Part shown: positions 28,973 to 38,694 of the stretch, piece by piece
Layout of the letters: every line of letters starts with the position of its first letter
Numbering within the stretch: position 1 is the stretch's first letter
From: Corynebacterium frankenforstense
Lineage (GTDB): Bacteria; Actinomycetota; Actinomycetes; Mycobacteriales; Mycobacteriaceae
Length of the DNA stretch: 64,000 nucleotides
Assembly (NCBI RefSeq): GCF_030211955.1
Contig: NZ_JASODI010000009.1
Span: forward strand, 49,282-113,281
Reading direction: 5' to 3'
The notes under the pieces: model-generated
Told to the model about the DNA's origin: nothing
The model's database searches: none
What the model saw: the letters and a program-made list of their open reading frames with translations, nothing else
Position numbers and translations under genes: made by a program

Positions 28973-29695
28973 GTGCCAGATTTCACCGGCCGGGGACGCC
29001 TCCGGCACCGCTCGGCCGCCCAGGCGGCGGCCCAGGGCATCAAGGACCACATCCGCAACCACGGACTCGTCGAGGGCGACCTGCTGCCCTCCGAGGCGGA
29101 CATGTGCGAGGACCTCGGGTGCTCGCGCTCCTCGATCCGCGAGGCCGTGCGCACCCTGGCCACCCTCGACATCGTCGAGGTGCGCCACGGGTACGGCACC
29201 TTCGTGTCGGGGATGTCGCTGAGCCCGCTGGTGGAGGGCCTGGTCTTCCGCACGCTCGTGGACTCCGAACGCGCCGTGGAGCGCATGCGCAACATCGTCG
29301 AGGTCCGCTACGGCCTCGACACCGCCGTGACCACCGGACTGATGGGTGCGCTGACGCCCGAGCGGGCCGAGGAGCTGCACGGGGTCGTCGCGCAGATGCG
29401 CGCCCACGCCGAGGCGGGCGAGCCCTTCCTCGAGGAGGACCACCACTTCCACACGATGCTGATGAGCCACGTCAAGAACCACCTGGTGCGCGAGCTCTCG
29501 GACGCGATGTGGCGGGTGCAGATGCAGGTCGCCCCGGCCATGGGCCTGGCCACGTCGAAGGAGTGGGCCAGCAGCGTCGACTCGCACGACGAGATGGTCG
29601 ACGCCATCGTCGCCGAGGACTCCGGCGCCTACCGCGCGGCGGTGCGGCGCCACTACCGTAGCCTGCTCGACGCGCTGGCGAAGACGGACATCTAA
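28973..29695 (+). CDS. FadR-type GntR-family regulator of the GlcNAc genes
   Basis: A 240-residue transcription factor with an N-terminal winged helix (residues about 18-78, LPSEADMCEDLGCSRSSIREAVRTL being the recognition region by family pattern) and a C-terminal FCD effector domain. The FCD part has metal-type residues such as DHHFHTML and SHDEMVDAI. It lies immediately before nagE-nagA-nagB, so it probably controls amino-sugar uptake. In C. glutamicum the FCD-type NanR controls nan/nag genes, which makes it a likely analogue; orthology is not proved. The start is GTG. Confidence 0.82.
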   Translation: MPDFTGRGRLRHRSAAQAAAQGIKDHIRNHGLVEGDLLPSEADMCEDLGCSRSSIREAVRTLATLDIVEVRHGYGTFVSGMSLSPLVEGLVFRTLVDSERAVERMRNIVEVRYGLDTAVTTGLMGALTPERAEELHGVVAQMRAHAEAGEPFLEEDHHFHTMLMSHVKNHLVRELSDAMWRVQMQVAPAMGLATSKEWASSVDSHDEMVDAIVAEDSGAYRAAVRRHYRSLLDALAKTDI

Positions 29696-29788
29696 GAGTT
29701 TCAGTCCGGAACAACCCGGGTGCAGCCATTTCCCGACGGGGCCTCCGTGACCGGTCGCCCCCGCCGGCTCTACTAAAGGAGAACGGCC

Positions 29789-31897
29789 GTGGACAAGATC
29801 ATGGCTCCTCTTCAGAAGCTAGGCAAAGCCCTCATGGGCGCGGTGGCGGTCCTGCCCGTCGCCGCCCTCATGATGGGTGTCGGCTATTTCCTCGAGTCGA
29901 ACGGCGGCGACAACCTCGCCACCGTCGCGAGTGTCTTCCAGGCGGCCGGTAACGCCGTCCTGGGCAATCTCGGTGTCCTCTTCGCCGTGGCGATCGCCTT
30001 CGGCCTGGCCAAGGACTCCAACGGCGCGGCGGCGCTGTCCGGCTTCCTCGGATTCGTCACCGTCACCCTCATCGTCGGCCCCGAGGCCGTCGCGGGCTAC
30101 CGTGGCATCGAGGACCCGACCGCGCTGACCGGCCAGGAGGCCCTCGACTGGGCCTCCCAGGGCTGGGACGCGATCGGCAACGCCAACGTGCTGCTCGGCA
30201 TCGTCGTCGGCATCCTGGCGGCGTGGACCTACAACCGGTTCCACCAGACCCGCCTGCCCGACGCCCTGGCGTTCTTCTCGGGCCGCCGCCTGGTGCCGAT
30301 CCTGACCTCCTTCTTCTCGATCGTCCTGGCCGGGGTCTTCTACCTGCTGTGGCCGCTGCTCTACAACGGCCTGTTCCACTTCGGCCAGTGGATCCAGGGC
30401 ATGGGTGCGTTCGGCGCCGGCATCTACGGCGTGGTCAACCGCCTGCTCATCCCGACCGGCCTGCACCACGCCCTGAACTCGATCTTCTGGTTCGACGTCG
30501 TCGGCATCAACGACATCGGCAAGTTCCTCGGTGGCGCGGACACCATCGCCGCCGCCGACGCGGCCACCAGTGCCGCGACCTGCCCCGGTGTCTGGGACGG
30601 CTCGTCCTGTGACGTCGTCGGCGTGATCGGCCAGTACCAGGCCGGCTTCTTCCCGGTGATGATGTTCGGTCTGCCCGGCGCCGCGCTCGCCATCACGCTG
30701 CGCGCCAAGGGCCCGCGCCGCAAGGTCGTCGGCTCCCTGATGCTCGCCGGTGCGCTCGCCGCGTTCCTGACCGGCGTCACCGAGCCCCTCGAGTTCTCCT
30801 TCATGTTCGCCGCGCCGCTGCTGTTCGTCCTGCACGCGCTGCTGACCGGCATCTCGCTGGCCATCGCCTCCTTCTTCCACTGGACCGCGGGCTTCGGCTT
30901 CTCGGCCGGCCTGGTCGACATGCTGCTGAGCTCCCAGAACCCGCTGGCCAGCAGGTGGTGGATGCTGCTGCTGCTCGGCGTGATCTACTTCTTCGTCTAC
31001 TTCGGCGTGTTCTACCTGGTCATCGGCTGGCTCAGCCTCAAGACCCCGGGTCGCGAGGACGACGAGGAGCAGGCCGAGGCCACCGAGGAGATCGTCTCCT
31101 CCGACGACCCGCTGGTGGCCAAGTCCGCCCGTATCCTCCAGGGCCTGGGCGGTGCCGCCAACATCGACTCCATGGAGTACTGCGCCACCCGCTTGCGCAC
31201 CACCGTGGTGGACCCGGGCCTCGTCGACGACGCGGTGATCCGCTCCGCCAACGTGCCCGGCGTCATCCACCCCTCGCACAAGGCCGTCCAGGTCGTCATC
31301 GGCCCGAACGTCCAGTTCGTGCACGACGAGGTGCGCCGCCAGATGCAGCACCCGGTCGCCGTCTCCGCGACTTCCGCCCCGATTGCCGACGCCGCGCCGG
31401 CCGACGCGGGCGTGTCCGCGCCCGTCGCCGGCACCACCGAGCTCGCCTGCCCGGTGGCCGGTGAGGTCATCGGGCTCGACAAGGTCGAGGACCCCGCGTT
31501 CTCCGGCGGCGCGGTCGGCGAGGGCTTCGCCGTCAGGCCCGCCGAGACCGACGAGCTGGTCTATGGCTCCCCGGTCGCCGGCACCGTGGTCATGGTGCCC
31601 AAGACGCGGCACGCCGTCGCGCTGCACACGGCCGAGGGCCTGGACGTCCTCGTCCACGTCGGCCTGGACACCGTCAAGCTCGGCGGTGAGGGCCTCGAGG
31701 TGCTCGTCGCCAAGGGCGACACCGTCGAGATCGGCGCCCCGATCGTCCGTGTGGCCGCGGACGAGCTGCGCGAGAAGGGCATCGACCTGACCACCCCGGT
31801 GGTCGTGACCAGCAGGAAGAAGGTCGCCGCGGTGCGCGCCGCCCACACGGGTGCGGCCGTCGCCGGCGAGAAGGCCGTGGAGGTGGACTACCGCTGA
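29789..31897 (+). CDS. nagE: PTS transporter EIICBA, N-acetylglucosamine-specific
   Basis: Imports and phosphorylates GlcNAc at the membrane using the phosphotransferase system. The 702-residue protein has an EIIC domain with about ten helices (residues 10-420) that includes LLIPTGLHHALNSIFWFD, typical of the GlcNAc/glucose group. The EIIB domain has the phospho-Cys in MEYCATRLRTT (about 465). A linker leads to an EIIA domain with the phospho-His in VLVHVGLDTVKLGG (about 623). The linker between B and A carries a dispersed repeat copy. AAAGGAG precedes the GTG. The stop overlaps the nagA start (TGATG). Confidence 0.92.
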   Translation: MDKIMAPLQKLGKALMGAVAVLPVAALMMGVGYFLESNGGDNLATVASVFQAAGNAVLGNLGVLFAVAIAFGLAKDSNGAAALSGFLGFVTVTLIVGPEAVAGYRGIEDPTALTGQEALDWASQGWDAIGNANVLLGIVVGILAAWTYNRFHQTRLPDALAFFSGRRLVPILTSFFSIVLAGVFYLLWPLLYNGLFHFGQWIQGMGAFGAGIYGVVNRLLIPTGLHHALNSIFWFDVVGINDIGKFLGGADTIAAADAATSAATCPGVWDGSSCDVVGVIGQYQAGFFPVMMFGLPGAALAITLRAKGPRRKVVGSLMLAGALAAFLTGVTEPLEFSFMFAAPLLFVLHALLTGISLAIASFFHWTAGFGFSAGLVDMLLSSQNPLASRWWMLLLLGVIYFFVYFGVFYLVIGWLSLKTPGREDDEEQAEATEEIVSSDDPLVAKSARILQGLGGAANIDSMEYCATRLRTTVVDPGLVDDAVIRSANVPGVIHPSHKAVQVVIGPNVQFVHDEVRRQMQHPVAVSATSAPIADAAPADAGVSAPVAGTTELACPVAGEVIGLDKVEDPAFSGGAVGEGFAVRPAETDELVYGSPVAGTVVMVPKTRHAVALHTAEGLDVLVHVGLDTVKLGGEGLEVLVAKGDTVEIGAPIVRVAADELREKGIDLTTPVVVTSRKKVAAVRAAHTGAAVAGEKAVEVDYR
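31381..31397 (-). repeat. Dispersed short repeat in the nagE EIIB-EIIA linker
   Basis: GATTGCCGACGCCGCGC is in frame and encodes IADAAP in the interdomain linker. Confidence 0.65.
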
Positions 31898-33081
31898 TGT
31901 CCGCACACGTCTATCGCGGAACGCTGGTCAACGGCGTCGACGAGCCGCGCGTCTGTGAGGTCGCCGTCGACGCCGACGGCACCGTCGCCCGCGTCGACCT
32001 CGCCGAGCCCGCCGCCGACCCGGCGCCGGCCCCGGCCGGTGGGCCCGGCCCGGTGATCACGCCCGGCTACGTCGACGTGCACAACCACGGCGGCGCGCGG
32101 GGAGCCTTCCCCACGGGCACGCTCGAGGAGTGCCGCCGGGCCGCGGACTACCACCGCAGCCAGGGCACGACGCGCCTTCTGGCCAGCTTCGTCTCCGGCA
32201 CCGAGGAGGAACTGACCCACCAGCTCGGCGTGATCGCCCCGCTCGTGGCCGACGGCACGCTCGCCGGCGTCCACCTCGAGGGGCCCTTCGTCAACACCGA
32301 GAAGTGCGGCGCCCAGGCGCCCGACCGCATCCAGGACGGCGACCCGGAGATGTTCCGGCGCGTCCTCGACGCCGGCGAGGGCATCGTGCGCTCGATCACC
32401 TTCGCCCCGGAGACCCCGAACGCCCGCGCGCTGGTCGACCTGTGCGCCGAGCGCGGCGTGATCGTCTCGCTGGGCCACACGATGGCGGACTACGGGACGA
32501 CCGCCGAGGTCGTCGACTACGCCGTCGAGCGCGGCGCCACCGTCACGGCCACCCATCTGTTCAACGCCATGCCCCCGCTGCACCACCGCAAGCCGGGTGC
32601 GGTCGCGGCACTTCTGGCCACGGCCAGCGCCGGGCGCGCGGTCGTGGAGGTCATCGGCGACGGGGTGCACCTGGCCGACGGCACCGTCGACCTGTGCGCC
32701 GCGGCCGCCGGCGACAACATGGTGCTGGTCACCGACGCCATGGAGGCCACCGGCATGCCGGACGGCAGCTACGTGCTCGGGCCGCTCGAGGTGGTCGTCG
32801 AGGGCGGGGTCGCCCGCCTGGCCACCACCGACGGCACCCCCGGCGCGATCGCCGGCGGGACGAGCACCCTGGCCCGGCAGGTCACCCGCTTCGCCGCGCG
32901 CCACGGCTACACCCGTGCGGTGCGCGCCGCGTCCCTGCGCCCGGGCCGGTTGCTCGGCCTGGACCAGAACGAGGGGCTGCACGTGGGCAACGCGGCCGAG
33001 TTCGTCGTCCTCGACGCCGCCGCCCACGTCAGCGAGGTCTTCGCCGCCGGACGGCGGCTGACCGCGTCCGAGACAGACTGA
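31897..33081 (+). CDS. nagA: N-acetylglucosamine-6-phosphate deacetylase
   Basis: Removes acetate from GlcNAc-6-phosphate to give glucosamine-6-phosphate. The 394-residue amidohydrolase has the metal motif YVDVHNHGG, the HLEGPF Glu (about residue 128), THLFNAM (about 213) and the catalytic Asp in LVTDAMEATG (about 280). It is translationally coupled to nagE by a one-base overlap and followed 10 nt later by nagB. Confidence 0.95.
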   Translation: MSAHVYRGTLVNGVDEPRVCEVAVDADGTVARVDLAEPAADPAPAPAGGPGPVITPGYVDVHNHGGARGAFPTGTLEECRRAADYHRSQGTTRLLASFVSGTEEELTHQLGVIAPLVADGTLAGVHLEGPFVNTEKCGAQAPDRIQDGDPEMFRRVLDAGEGIVRSITFAPETPNARALVDLCAERGVIVSLGHTMADYGTTAEVVDYAVERGATVTATHLFNAMPPLHHRKPGAVAALLATASAGRAVVEVIGDGVHLADGTVDLCAAAAGDNMVLVTDAMEATGMPDGSYVLGPLEVVVEGGVARLATTDGTPGAIAGGTSTLARQVTRFAARHGYTRAVRAASLRPGRLLGLDQNEGLHVGNAAEFVVLDAAAHVSEVFAAGRRLTASETD

Positions 33082-33091
33082 GGAGAGCATC

Positions 33092-33853
33092 ATGGAAGTT
33101 GTCATCCGTCACACCGCCGCAGAGGTCGCCGAGGTCGCCGCGGACATCCTGGCCGGCTACATCCGGCCGGGCGGGGTCCTCGGCGTGGCCACCGGCTCGA
33201 CGCCGATCGCCACCTACCACGAGCTGATCGCCCGGCACGGCCGCGGCGAGCTCTCCGCCGAGGGTGTGGAGTTCTTCGCCCTGGACGAGTACGTCGGCCT
33301 CGACCACGACCACCCGCAGAGCTACTACCGCACCCTGCGCGACGAGCTCATCGACCCGCTGGAGGTCGCCCCGGAGCACCTGCACGTGCCGGACGGCATG
33401 GCGGACCCGCACACGGCCGGCGCCGCCTACGAGGAGCAGATCCTCGCCGCCGGCGGCATCGACTGCCAGCTGCTCGGCGTGGGCGTCAACGGGCACATCG
33501 GGTTCAACGAGCCGACCAGCTCGCTGAACTCCGTGACCCGCCTGAAGATCCTGCACCCGCAGACGGTCAAGGACAACGCCCGCTTCTTCGACTCGGCCGA
33601 GGAGGTACCCCGCCGCGTGCTCACGCAGGGGCTGGGCACCATCCAGCGTGCCGGGCGGCTGCTGCTGATCGCCATCGGCACCAACAAGGCCGACGCCGTG
33701 GCCAAGCTGGTCGAGGGGCCGCTGTCGGCGGCCTGCCCGGCCTCGATCCTGCAGTGGCACCCGCACGCGACCGTCGTCGTCGACGAGGAGGCCGCCGCCG
33801 GGCTAGTCAACCGGGAGTACTACGAGTTCGCGGAGGCGAACAAGCCGGAGTGA
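33092..33853 (+). CDS. nagB: Glucosamine-6-phosphate deaminase
   Basis: Converts glucosamine-6-phosphate to fructose-6-phosphate plus ammonium, feeding GlcNAc into glycolysis. The 253-residue protein has GVATGSTPIATY, the catalytic Asp in FALDEYVGL (about residue 66) and GVGVNGHIGFNEP (about 130). It is the last gene of the nagE-nagA-nagB operon. TGAGGAGA precedes the ATG. Confidence 0.96.
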   Translation: MEVVIRHTAAEVAEVAADILAGYIRPGGVLGVATGSTPIATYHELIARHGRGELSAEGVEFFALDEYVGLDHDHPQSYYRTLRDELIDPLEVAPEHLHVPDGMADPHTAGAAYEEQILAAGGIDCQLLGVGVNGHIGFNEPTSSLNSVTRLKILHPQTVKDNARFFDSAEEVPRRVLTQGLGTIQRAGRLLLIAIGTNKADAVAKLVEGPLSAACPASILQWHPHATVVVDEEAAAGLVNREYYEFAEANKPE

Positions 33854-33922
33854 TCCCGTGGCACTGAACCACTGACGGCGCGTCCGTCGGCCCTCACACC
33901 GGGGCCCGGCGGGCGCGTCGCT

Positions 33923-33928
33923 TAGTAT
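33923..33928 (+). promoter_or_regulatory. -10 box of cysS, predicted leaderless
   Basis: TAGTAT ends 7 nt before the cysS GTG, with no ribosome binding site between. Confidence 0.55.
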
Positions 33929-33935
33929 TGGGCCC

Positions 33936-35369
33936 GTGACTGCACAGCGAGAGACCCCCGAGACCGGCACGTTGCGGCTCTACGACACCGCGACGCGCAC
34001 CACCCGCCCCTTCGAGCCGCTGCGGGAGGGCCACGCCTCGATCTACCTGTGTGGCGCCACCCCGCAGTCGCAGCCCCACATCGGGCACGTGCGCAGCGGC
34101 GTGGCTTTCGACATCCTGCGCCGCTGGCTTTCCGCCCAGGGCCTCGACGTCGCCTTCGTGCGCAACGTCACCGACATCGACGACAAGATCCTCAACAAGG
34201 CCGCCGAGCACAACCGGCCCTGGTGGGAGTGGGTGTCCACCTACGAGCGCGAGTTCACCCGCGCCTACGACACCCTCGGCGTGCTGCCGCCGAGCGTCGA
34301 GCCGCGTGCGACCGGCCACGTCACCCAGATGGTCGACTACATGCAGCGGCTGATCGACAACGGCTTCGCCTACGCCGCCGAAGGATCGGTCTACTTCGAC
34401 GTCGCGGCCTGGACCGCCGCCGAGGGCTCCGACTACGGCTCTCTTTCGGGCAACCGCGTCGAGGAGATGGAGCAGGGCGAGCCGGACTCGCGCGGCAAAC
34501 GCGGCCCTCACGACTTCGCGCTGTGGAAGGCCGCCAAGCCCGGTGAGCCGTCCTGGCCCACCCCCTGGGGCCCGGGGCGTCCCGGCTGGCACCTGGAGTG
34601 CTCGGCGATGTCCACCTGGTACCTCGGCTCCGAGTTCGACATCCACTGCGGCGGGCTGGACCTGCAGTTCCCGCACCACGAGAACGAGCAGGCGCAGTCC
34701 CACGCCGTCGGCGACGGCTTCGCCCGCTACTGGCTGCACAACCACTGGGTGACCATGTCCGGCGAGAAGATGTCGAAGTCGCTGGGCAACGTGCTCTCCG
34801 TGCCACACATCCTGACCCTGGTTCGCCCCGTCGAGCTGCGCTACTACCTGGGCAGCGCCCACTACCGCAGCGTGCTGGAGTACTCCGAGTCCGCGCTGAC
34901 GGAGGCGGCCGCCGGATACCGGCGCATCGAGGACTTCCTGCACCGCGCCGTCGAGGCCGCCGGTGAGATCGAGCCGGGCGAGTGGACCCCGGCCTTCGCC
35001 GAAGCGATGAACGGCGACCTCGGCGTGCCCCGTGCGCTCGCCGAGATCCACCGGGCCGTGCGCGCGGGCAACACCGCCCTGGCCGCCGGCTCGGCCGACG
35101 AGGCCGCCGCCGTCGCCGCCCAGGTGCGCGCGATGACCGCTGTACTCGGCGTCGACCCGCTCTCCGAGAAGTGGCTGGACGCGGGCGGTTCGACTGACGA
35201 CACCGCGCACGTCGCCCTGGACACGCTCGTGCGCGCCGAGCTGGACCGGCGCGCGCAGGCGCGCGCCGAGAAGGACTTCGCCACCGCCGACGCGGTGCGC
35301 GACCGCCTGGCGGCCGCCGGTGTCACCGTCACCGACACCCCCGACGGCTCGCAGTGGTCCCTGGGCTGA
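33936..35369 (+). CDS. cysS: Cysteinyl-tRNA synthetase
   Basis: Charges tRNA-Cys. The 477-residue class I enzyme has a zinc-ligand Cys (IYLCG), the HIGH motif as PHIGH (about residue 48), WHLECSAM and FPHHENE for the other zinc ligands, and EKMSKSLG (about 278). The helical anticodon-binding domain follows. In mycobacteria cysS directly follows ispF; here the nag island separates them. The paralogue MshC is shorter, so this is the true synthetase. Confidence 0.96.
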   Translation: MTAQRETPETGTLRLYDTATRTTRPFEPLREGHASIYLCGATPQSQPHIGHVRSGVAFDILRRWLSAQGLDVAFVRNVTDIDDKILNKAAEHNRPWWEWVSTYEREFTRAYDTLGVLPPSVEPRATGHVTQMVDYMQRLIDNGFAYAAEGSVYFDVAAWTAAEGSDYGSLSGNRVEEMEQGEPDSRGKRGPHDFALWKAAKPGEPSWPTPWGPGRPGWHLECSAMSTWYLGSEFDIHCGGLDLQFPHHENEQAQSHAVGDGFARYWLHNHWVTMSGEKMSKSLGNVLSVPHILTLVRPVELRYYLGSAHYRSVLEYSESALTEAAAGYRRIEDFLHRAVEAAGEIEPGEWTPAFAEAMNGDLGVPRALAEIHRAVRAGNTALAAGSADEAAAVAAQVRAMTAVLGVDPLSEKWLDAGGSTDDTAHVALDTLVRAELDRRAQARAEKDFATADAVRDRLAAAGVTVTDTPDGSQWSLG

Positions 35370-35545
35370 TCGGCTGACTGGTGCGGCGGGCGGAGCCTGT
35401 CGCGCCCGGTTTCTACCTGACCTGCGCGGGCGGTAGGGTTGCCGGGGAGATCGGCGCCCGCGCGCGCCGCGAAAACGGCCGGTGCGGGCGCCTGAGGTTC
35501 CTCTCAGGGACTCCCGTGACCGGGGATTCACGTGAAGGGGACCTG

Positions 35546-36493
35546 ATGGCAGGAAAGAAGCCACACGTCAAGGGCAACGGCGGCAACAAGAAGGGCTCGA
35601 CGAAGGGCTCCGGCGGCCGGGGCCGTCGCAGCCTGCGGGGCAAGGGCCCGACGCCGAAGGCGGAGGACCGCGTCTACCACGCCGCGTACAAGCGCAAGCA
35701 GGAGCGCACCCGCCGCGACTCGGGGCGCCACGAGCGTGAGGTCGACCTGGTCGTCGGCCGCAACCCCGTCGTCGAGTGCCTGCACGCCAAGGTCCCGGCC
35801 GAGCGGCTGATCATCGCCGCCGGCACGGGCAACGACGACCGCCTCTCCGAGGCCGTCGCCATCGCGCACTCGCGCAACCTGCCCGTCGATGAGGTCCAGC
35901 GCCACCAGCTCGACCGCATGACCGGCAACGGCCTGCACCAGGGCATCGGCCTGCAGATCCAGCCCTACCGCTACGTCGACGTCCACGACCTGATCGGCCG
36001 GGTCGCCGACCTCGAGGAGCCGGGCATGATCGTCGTGCTCGACAACATCACCGACCCGCGTAATCTCGGTGCGGTCATCCGCTCGGTGGCGGCCTTCGGC
36101 GGCCACGGCGTGGTCATCCCGGAGCGCCGCTCCGCCTCGGTGACCGGCGTGGCCTGGCGCACCTCGGCGGGCACCGCCGCGCGCGTGCCGGTGGCCCGGG
36201 CGACCAACCTGACGCGCACGGTCGAGGAGTTCAAGAGGAACGGCTACCAGGTCGTCGGCCTGGAGGCCGGCGGCGAGCACACCCTCGACACCTACGACGG
36301 CGGCACCGACCCGGTGGTCATCGTCGTCGGCTCGGAGGGCAAGGGCATCTCGCGGCTGGTGCGTGAGCACTGCGACGTGCTGATGAGCATCCCGATGGCC
36401 GCGTGGGTCGAGTCGCTCAACGCGTCGGTGGCCGCCGGCGTGGTGCTCAGCGAGTTCGCCCGCCAGCGCCGCGTCGCCGCGCGCGACAGGTAG
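35546..36493 (+). CDS. rlmB: 23S rRNA (guanosine-2'-O-) methyltransferase RlmB
   Basis: A SpoU/TrmH-type methyltransferase that methylates a guanosine of 23S rRNA. The 315-residue protein starts with a basic Gly/Lys/Arg-rich stretch (about residues 1-65), then the substrate-binding domain ([11 protein letters not shown]). The knotted SPOUT domain has [20 protein letters not shown] (about 170), [12 protein letters not shown] and [21 protein letters not shown] box at 35434-35439 may be its -10, giving a leader of about 100 nt. Confidence 0.93.
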   Translation: MAGKKPHVKGNGGNKKGSTKGSGGRGRRSLRGKGPTPKAEDRVYHAAYKRKQERTRRDSGRHEREVDLVVGRNPVVECLHAKVPAERLIIAAGTGNDDRLSEAVAIAHSRNLPVDEVQRHQLDRMTGNGLHQGIGLQIQPYRYVDVHDLIGRVADLEEPGMIVVLDNITDPRNLGAVIRSVAAFGGHGVVIPERRSASVTGVAWRTSAGTAARVPVARATNLTRTVEEFKRNGYQVVGLEAGGEHTLDTYDGGTDPVVIVVGSEGKGISRLVREHCDVLMSIPMAAWVESLNASVAAGVVLSEFARQRRVAARDR

Positions 36494-36510
36494 GCCGGGG
36501 CGGCGGGGCC

Positions 36511-36570
36511 GGGCCCCGCCGCCCGGGACTCAGCGAAGCCGGGCCCCGCCGCCCGGGACTCAGCGAGGCC
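36511..36570. repeat. 30-bp tandem duplication
   Basis: Two 30-bp units, identical except for one base, between rlmB and the convergent esterase. The flanking bases (36502-36527) also form an 11-bp GC-only hairpin that could terminate transcription in both directions. Confidence 0.8.
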
Positions 36571-36574
36571 GGGC

Positions 36575-37513
36575 TCAGCCCAGCCGCTCGAGGAAGTCGC
36601 CGACGACGTCGGCGGCGATGACCGCGTCGCAGTCGGGCCCCAGCATCTCGGCGGTCTCGGTGCCGGAGGGGATGACGTGGCCGGCGTCGAGCAGGGTCCA
36701 CAGCTCGGTCACGGCGTGCTCCGCGTCGCCGGGCGCGCCACCCCAGCGCTCGACCTCCACGCCGGGCACCGGTTCGCTCAGCTCCGGGTCCCCGCCGACG
36801 CCGTTGAGGCCCGCGAACTTGGCGGCCGACTCCGGCGCGGACAGCGCGTGGCCGCGGTAGCTGCGCTCATCGATGCCCACGGCACCGCCCTGGTAGCCGG
36901 CCATCGGGTCGGCCGTGCCGTGCATGAACTGGCACGGGGTGGGCACCCACTCGGGCGCCTCGACCGGGCGTGCGCCCTCGGTCTCCCCGGCAGCGACGGC
37001 CTCGGAGAGCAGGTCGCCGGGCAGCTCCACGCCGGGCAGCTCGTGGCCGGGCGCGGGCCAGGTCGCCGCGAAGACGACGGCCGCGTGCAGCAGCCCCGGG
37101 GCGTCGCGCAGCAGGCGCATGACCATCTGCCCGCCGTTGGAGTAGCCCAGGCCGGTCACGTTGCCGCGGTCGATGCCGTGGCTCCCGGCCAGCTGGTCGA
37201 TCAGCGCGCGGGTGAAGCCGACGTCGTCGATATTGTCGCGGCGGGCCTGCTCGGGCAGGGCGCGGCGGGCGTCGTTGAAGTGGCGGCCCACCCCGTCGGG
37301 GTAGGCGAGCACGCAGCCGAGGCGGCAGGCCAGCTCGTCGAAGGTGTTCGCGGTGAAGTTGCGCATCACGTTGCCGGACTGGCGCGAGCCGTGGAAGAAG
37401 ACCAGCAGCCCCGGGTTATCACCGAGGGGCTCGGGGACGATGACGCGGGCTCGGCGGTCGAGCCCGTCGTGGGTCAGGTTCATGGTCTCGACGGAGTATT
37501 CGGCGGAACTCAT
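36575..37513 (-). CDS. Alpha/beta-hydrolase, PHB-depolymerase/LpqC-like esterase
   Basis: A 312-residue hydrolase with a glycine-rich oxyanion segment (LLVFFHGSRQSG, about residue 36) and the nucleophile motif GYSNGGQM (Ser near 124). A likely His region is GHVIPSG near the C-terminus. This pattern is seen in polyhydroxybutyrate-depolymerase-like esterases and feruloyl esterases. No signal peptide is visible, so it probably acts in the cytoplasm. The substrate is unknown. It lies 22 nt downstream of the ArsB-like gene on the same strand. Confidence 0.75.
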   Translation of the reverse strand: MSSAEYSVETMNLTHDGLDRRARVIVPEPLGDNPGLLVFFHGSRQSGNVMRNFTANTFDELACRLGCVLAYPDGVGRHFNDARRALPEQARRDNIDDVGFTRALIDQLAGSHGIDRGNVTGLGYSNGGQMVMRLLRDAPGLLHAAVVFAATWPAPGHELPGVELPGDLLSEAVAAGETEGARPVEAPEWVPTPCQFMHGTADPMAGYQGGAVGIDERSYRGHALSAPESAAKFAGLNGVGGDPELSEPVPGVEVERWGGAPGDAEHAVTELWTLLDAGHVIPSGTETAEMLGPDCDAVIAADVVGDFLERLG

Positions 37514-37535
37514 GGCAAGGCAGTCTACGCCGGGC

Positions 37536-38687
37536 TCACACGGCCAGGGCGCACAGCGTCACGGCCACTGGCGCGAGCACGAGGCCGGGCAGGACGAACG
37601 CCCGCCAGGGCACGGGCTCGCCGCGGCGGGCCAGCTGGTCGAACCACAAGAGCGTGGCCAGCGAGGCCCACGGGGTGACCAGCGGGCCGACGTTGACCCC
37701 GACGAGCAGCGCGAGCGTCTCCGGCCCCGCCGCGGCGGCCGGCTCGAGGGCCAGGTAGGCCGGGATGTTGTTGACCAGGTTCGCCGCCACCGCGCCGGCG
37801 GCGGCCGTGCCCGGCACCCCGAGCCCGCCCGGGGCGGCGACCAGGCCGGCGCTGATCCCCGAGGCGTGCACCGCCGCGGCGGCCACCGACAGCGCGGCCG
37901 CGACGAGCAGCGCGCCCCACGGCACCAGGTTCATCCGCAGCGCGCCGGGCTCTGTGACGGCGAAGCACGCCGCGAGCACGACGGCGGCGCCCGCGGCCGT
38001 CAGCCAGTAGGGCACCGGCGTGGCCAAAAGAGGCAGCGTGCAGGCGAGCACCACGAGGCTCAGCGCGTGCAGCGGGTGCGTCCCTGAATTGCCGACGTCG
38101 CGCCCCACCCCTCCCGGTTCCGTTGCGGCCGGCGCAGGCACCGGGGAGCGCCGGTAGACGACGAGCGCCACGGCCGAGGCGGCGAGTGCGACGAAGAAGG
38201 TGACACCGGAGACCGGCCAGGCGGCCGCGGTGAAGCCGCCGGCCGTATCGAAGCGTCCGGCGGCGTCGGCGAGCAGGTTGGTCAGGTTGCTCACCGGCAG
38301 CCACATCGAGGCGATGTTGGCCGTCCAGATCACCGGCAGGGCCAGGGCGAGGACCTCGAGGCCGCGCGCCCGGGCCAGCCCGACGGCCACGGGGGTGAGC
38401 AGGATGACGGTGGTGTCCAGGGAGAAGAAGGCAGTCGAGACGGCTGCCAGCCCCGTCACCAGCGCCCAGGCGCCCAGTCGTCCGGACATCCCGGGCAGCC
38501 TGCCGAGCGCGGCGACCACCGTGTCGAAGGCCCCGGTGCGGGAAGAGAGGTTGACCACCACCGAGATGGCGGCGACGAAGCCGAGGACCGGGGCCAGTCG
38601 CGCCGCCGCTTCCCCGAGCGCGGCCGGGTCGGCGACGGCGAGCCAGCCGGCGGACGCCACGAGCACCGCCCTCAGCAGCGCGCGCAC
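37536..38687 (-). CDS. ArsB/SLC13-type permease
   Basis: A 383-residue membrane protein with about ten helices in two halves separated by a hydrophilic loop (about residues 175-205). FFSLDTTVILLTPV in the first half and ANLVNNIPAYLAL in the second match the paired motifs of the ArsB/NhaD/CitM superfamily. The position corresponds to arsB2 (Rv3578) in mycobacteria. Substrate unknown. I chose a GTG just 8 nt after the znuB stop; extending upstream would only read znuB in another frame. The central loop contains a dispersed repeat copy. Confidence 0.75.
   Translation of the reverse strand: MRALLRAVLVASAGWLAVADPAALGEAAARLAPVLGFVAAISVVVNLSSRTGAFDTVVAALGRLPGMSGRLGAWALVTGLAAVSTAFFSLDTTVILLTPVAVGLARARGLEVLALALPVIWTANIASMWLPVSNLTNLLADAAGRFDTAGGFTAAAWPVSGVTFFVALAASAVALVVYRRSPVPAPAATEPGGVGRDVGNSGTHPLHALSLVVLACTLPLLATPVPYWLTAAGAAVVLAACFAVTEPGALRMNLVPWGALLVAAALSVAAAAVHASGISAGLVAAPGGLGVPGTAAAGAVAANLVNNIPAYLALEPAAAAGPETLALLVGVNVGPLVTPWASLATLLWFDQLARRGEPVPWRAFVLPGLVLAPVAVTLCALAV
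38086..38104 (-). repeat. Dispersed short repeat in the ArsB-like permease loop
   Basis: GAATTGCCGACGTCGCGCC is in frame and encodes GRDVGNS in the central cytoplasmic loop. A looser match (GCGCGACGTGGTCAATCGG) lies at about 38766-38784 in the tail of znuB. Confidence 0.65.
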
Positions 38688-38694
38688 GGTGCCG

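Noticed and set aside
33854-33935. T-box or other riboswitch upstream of cysS
   Set aside because: The gap is 82 nt, has no T-box sequence, and the promoter appears to give a leaderless mRNA.
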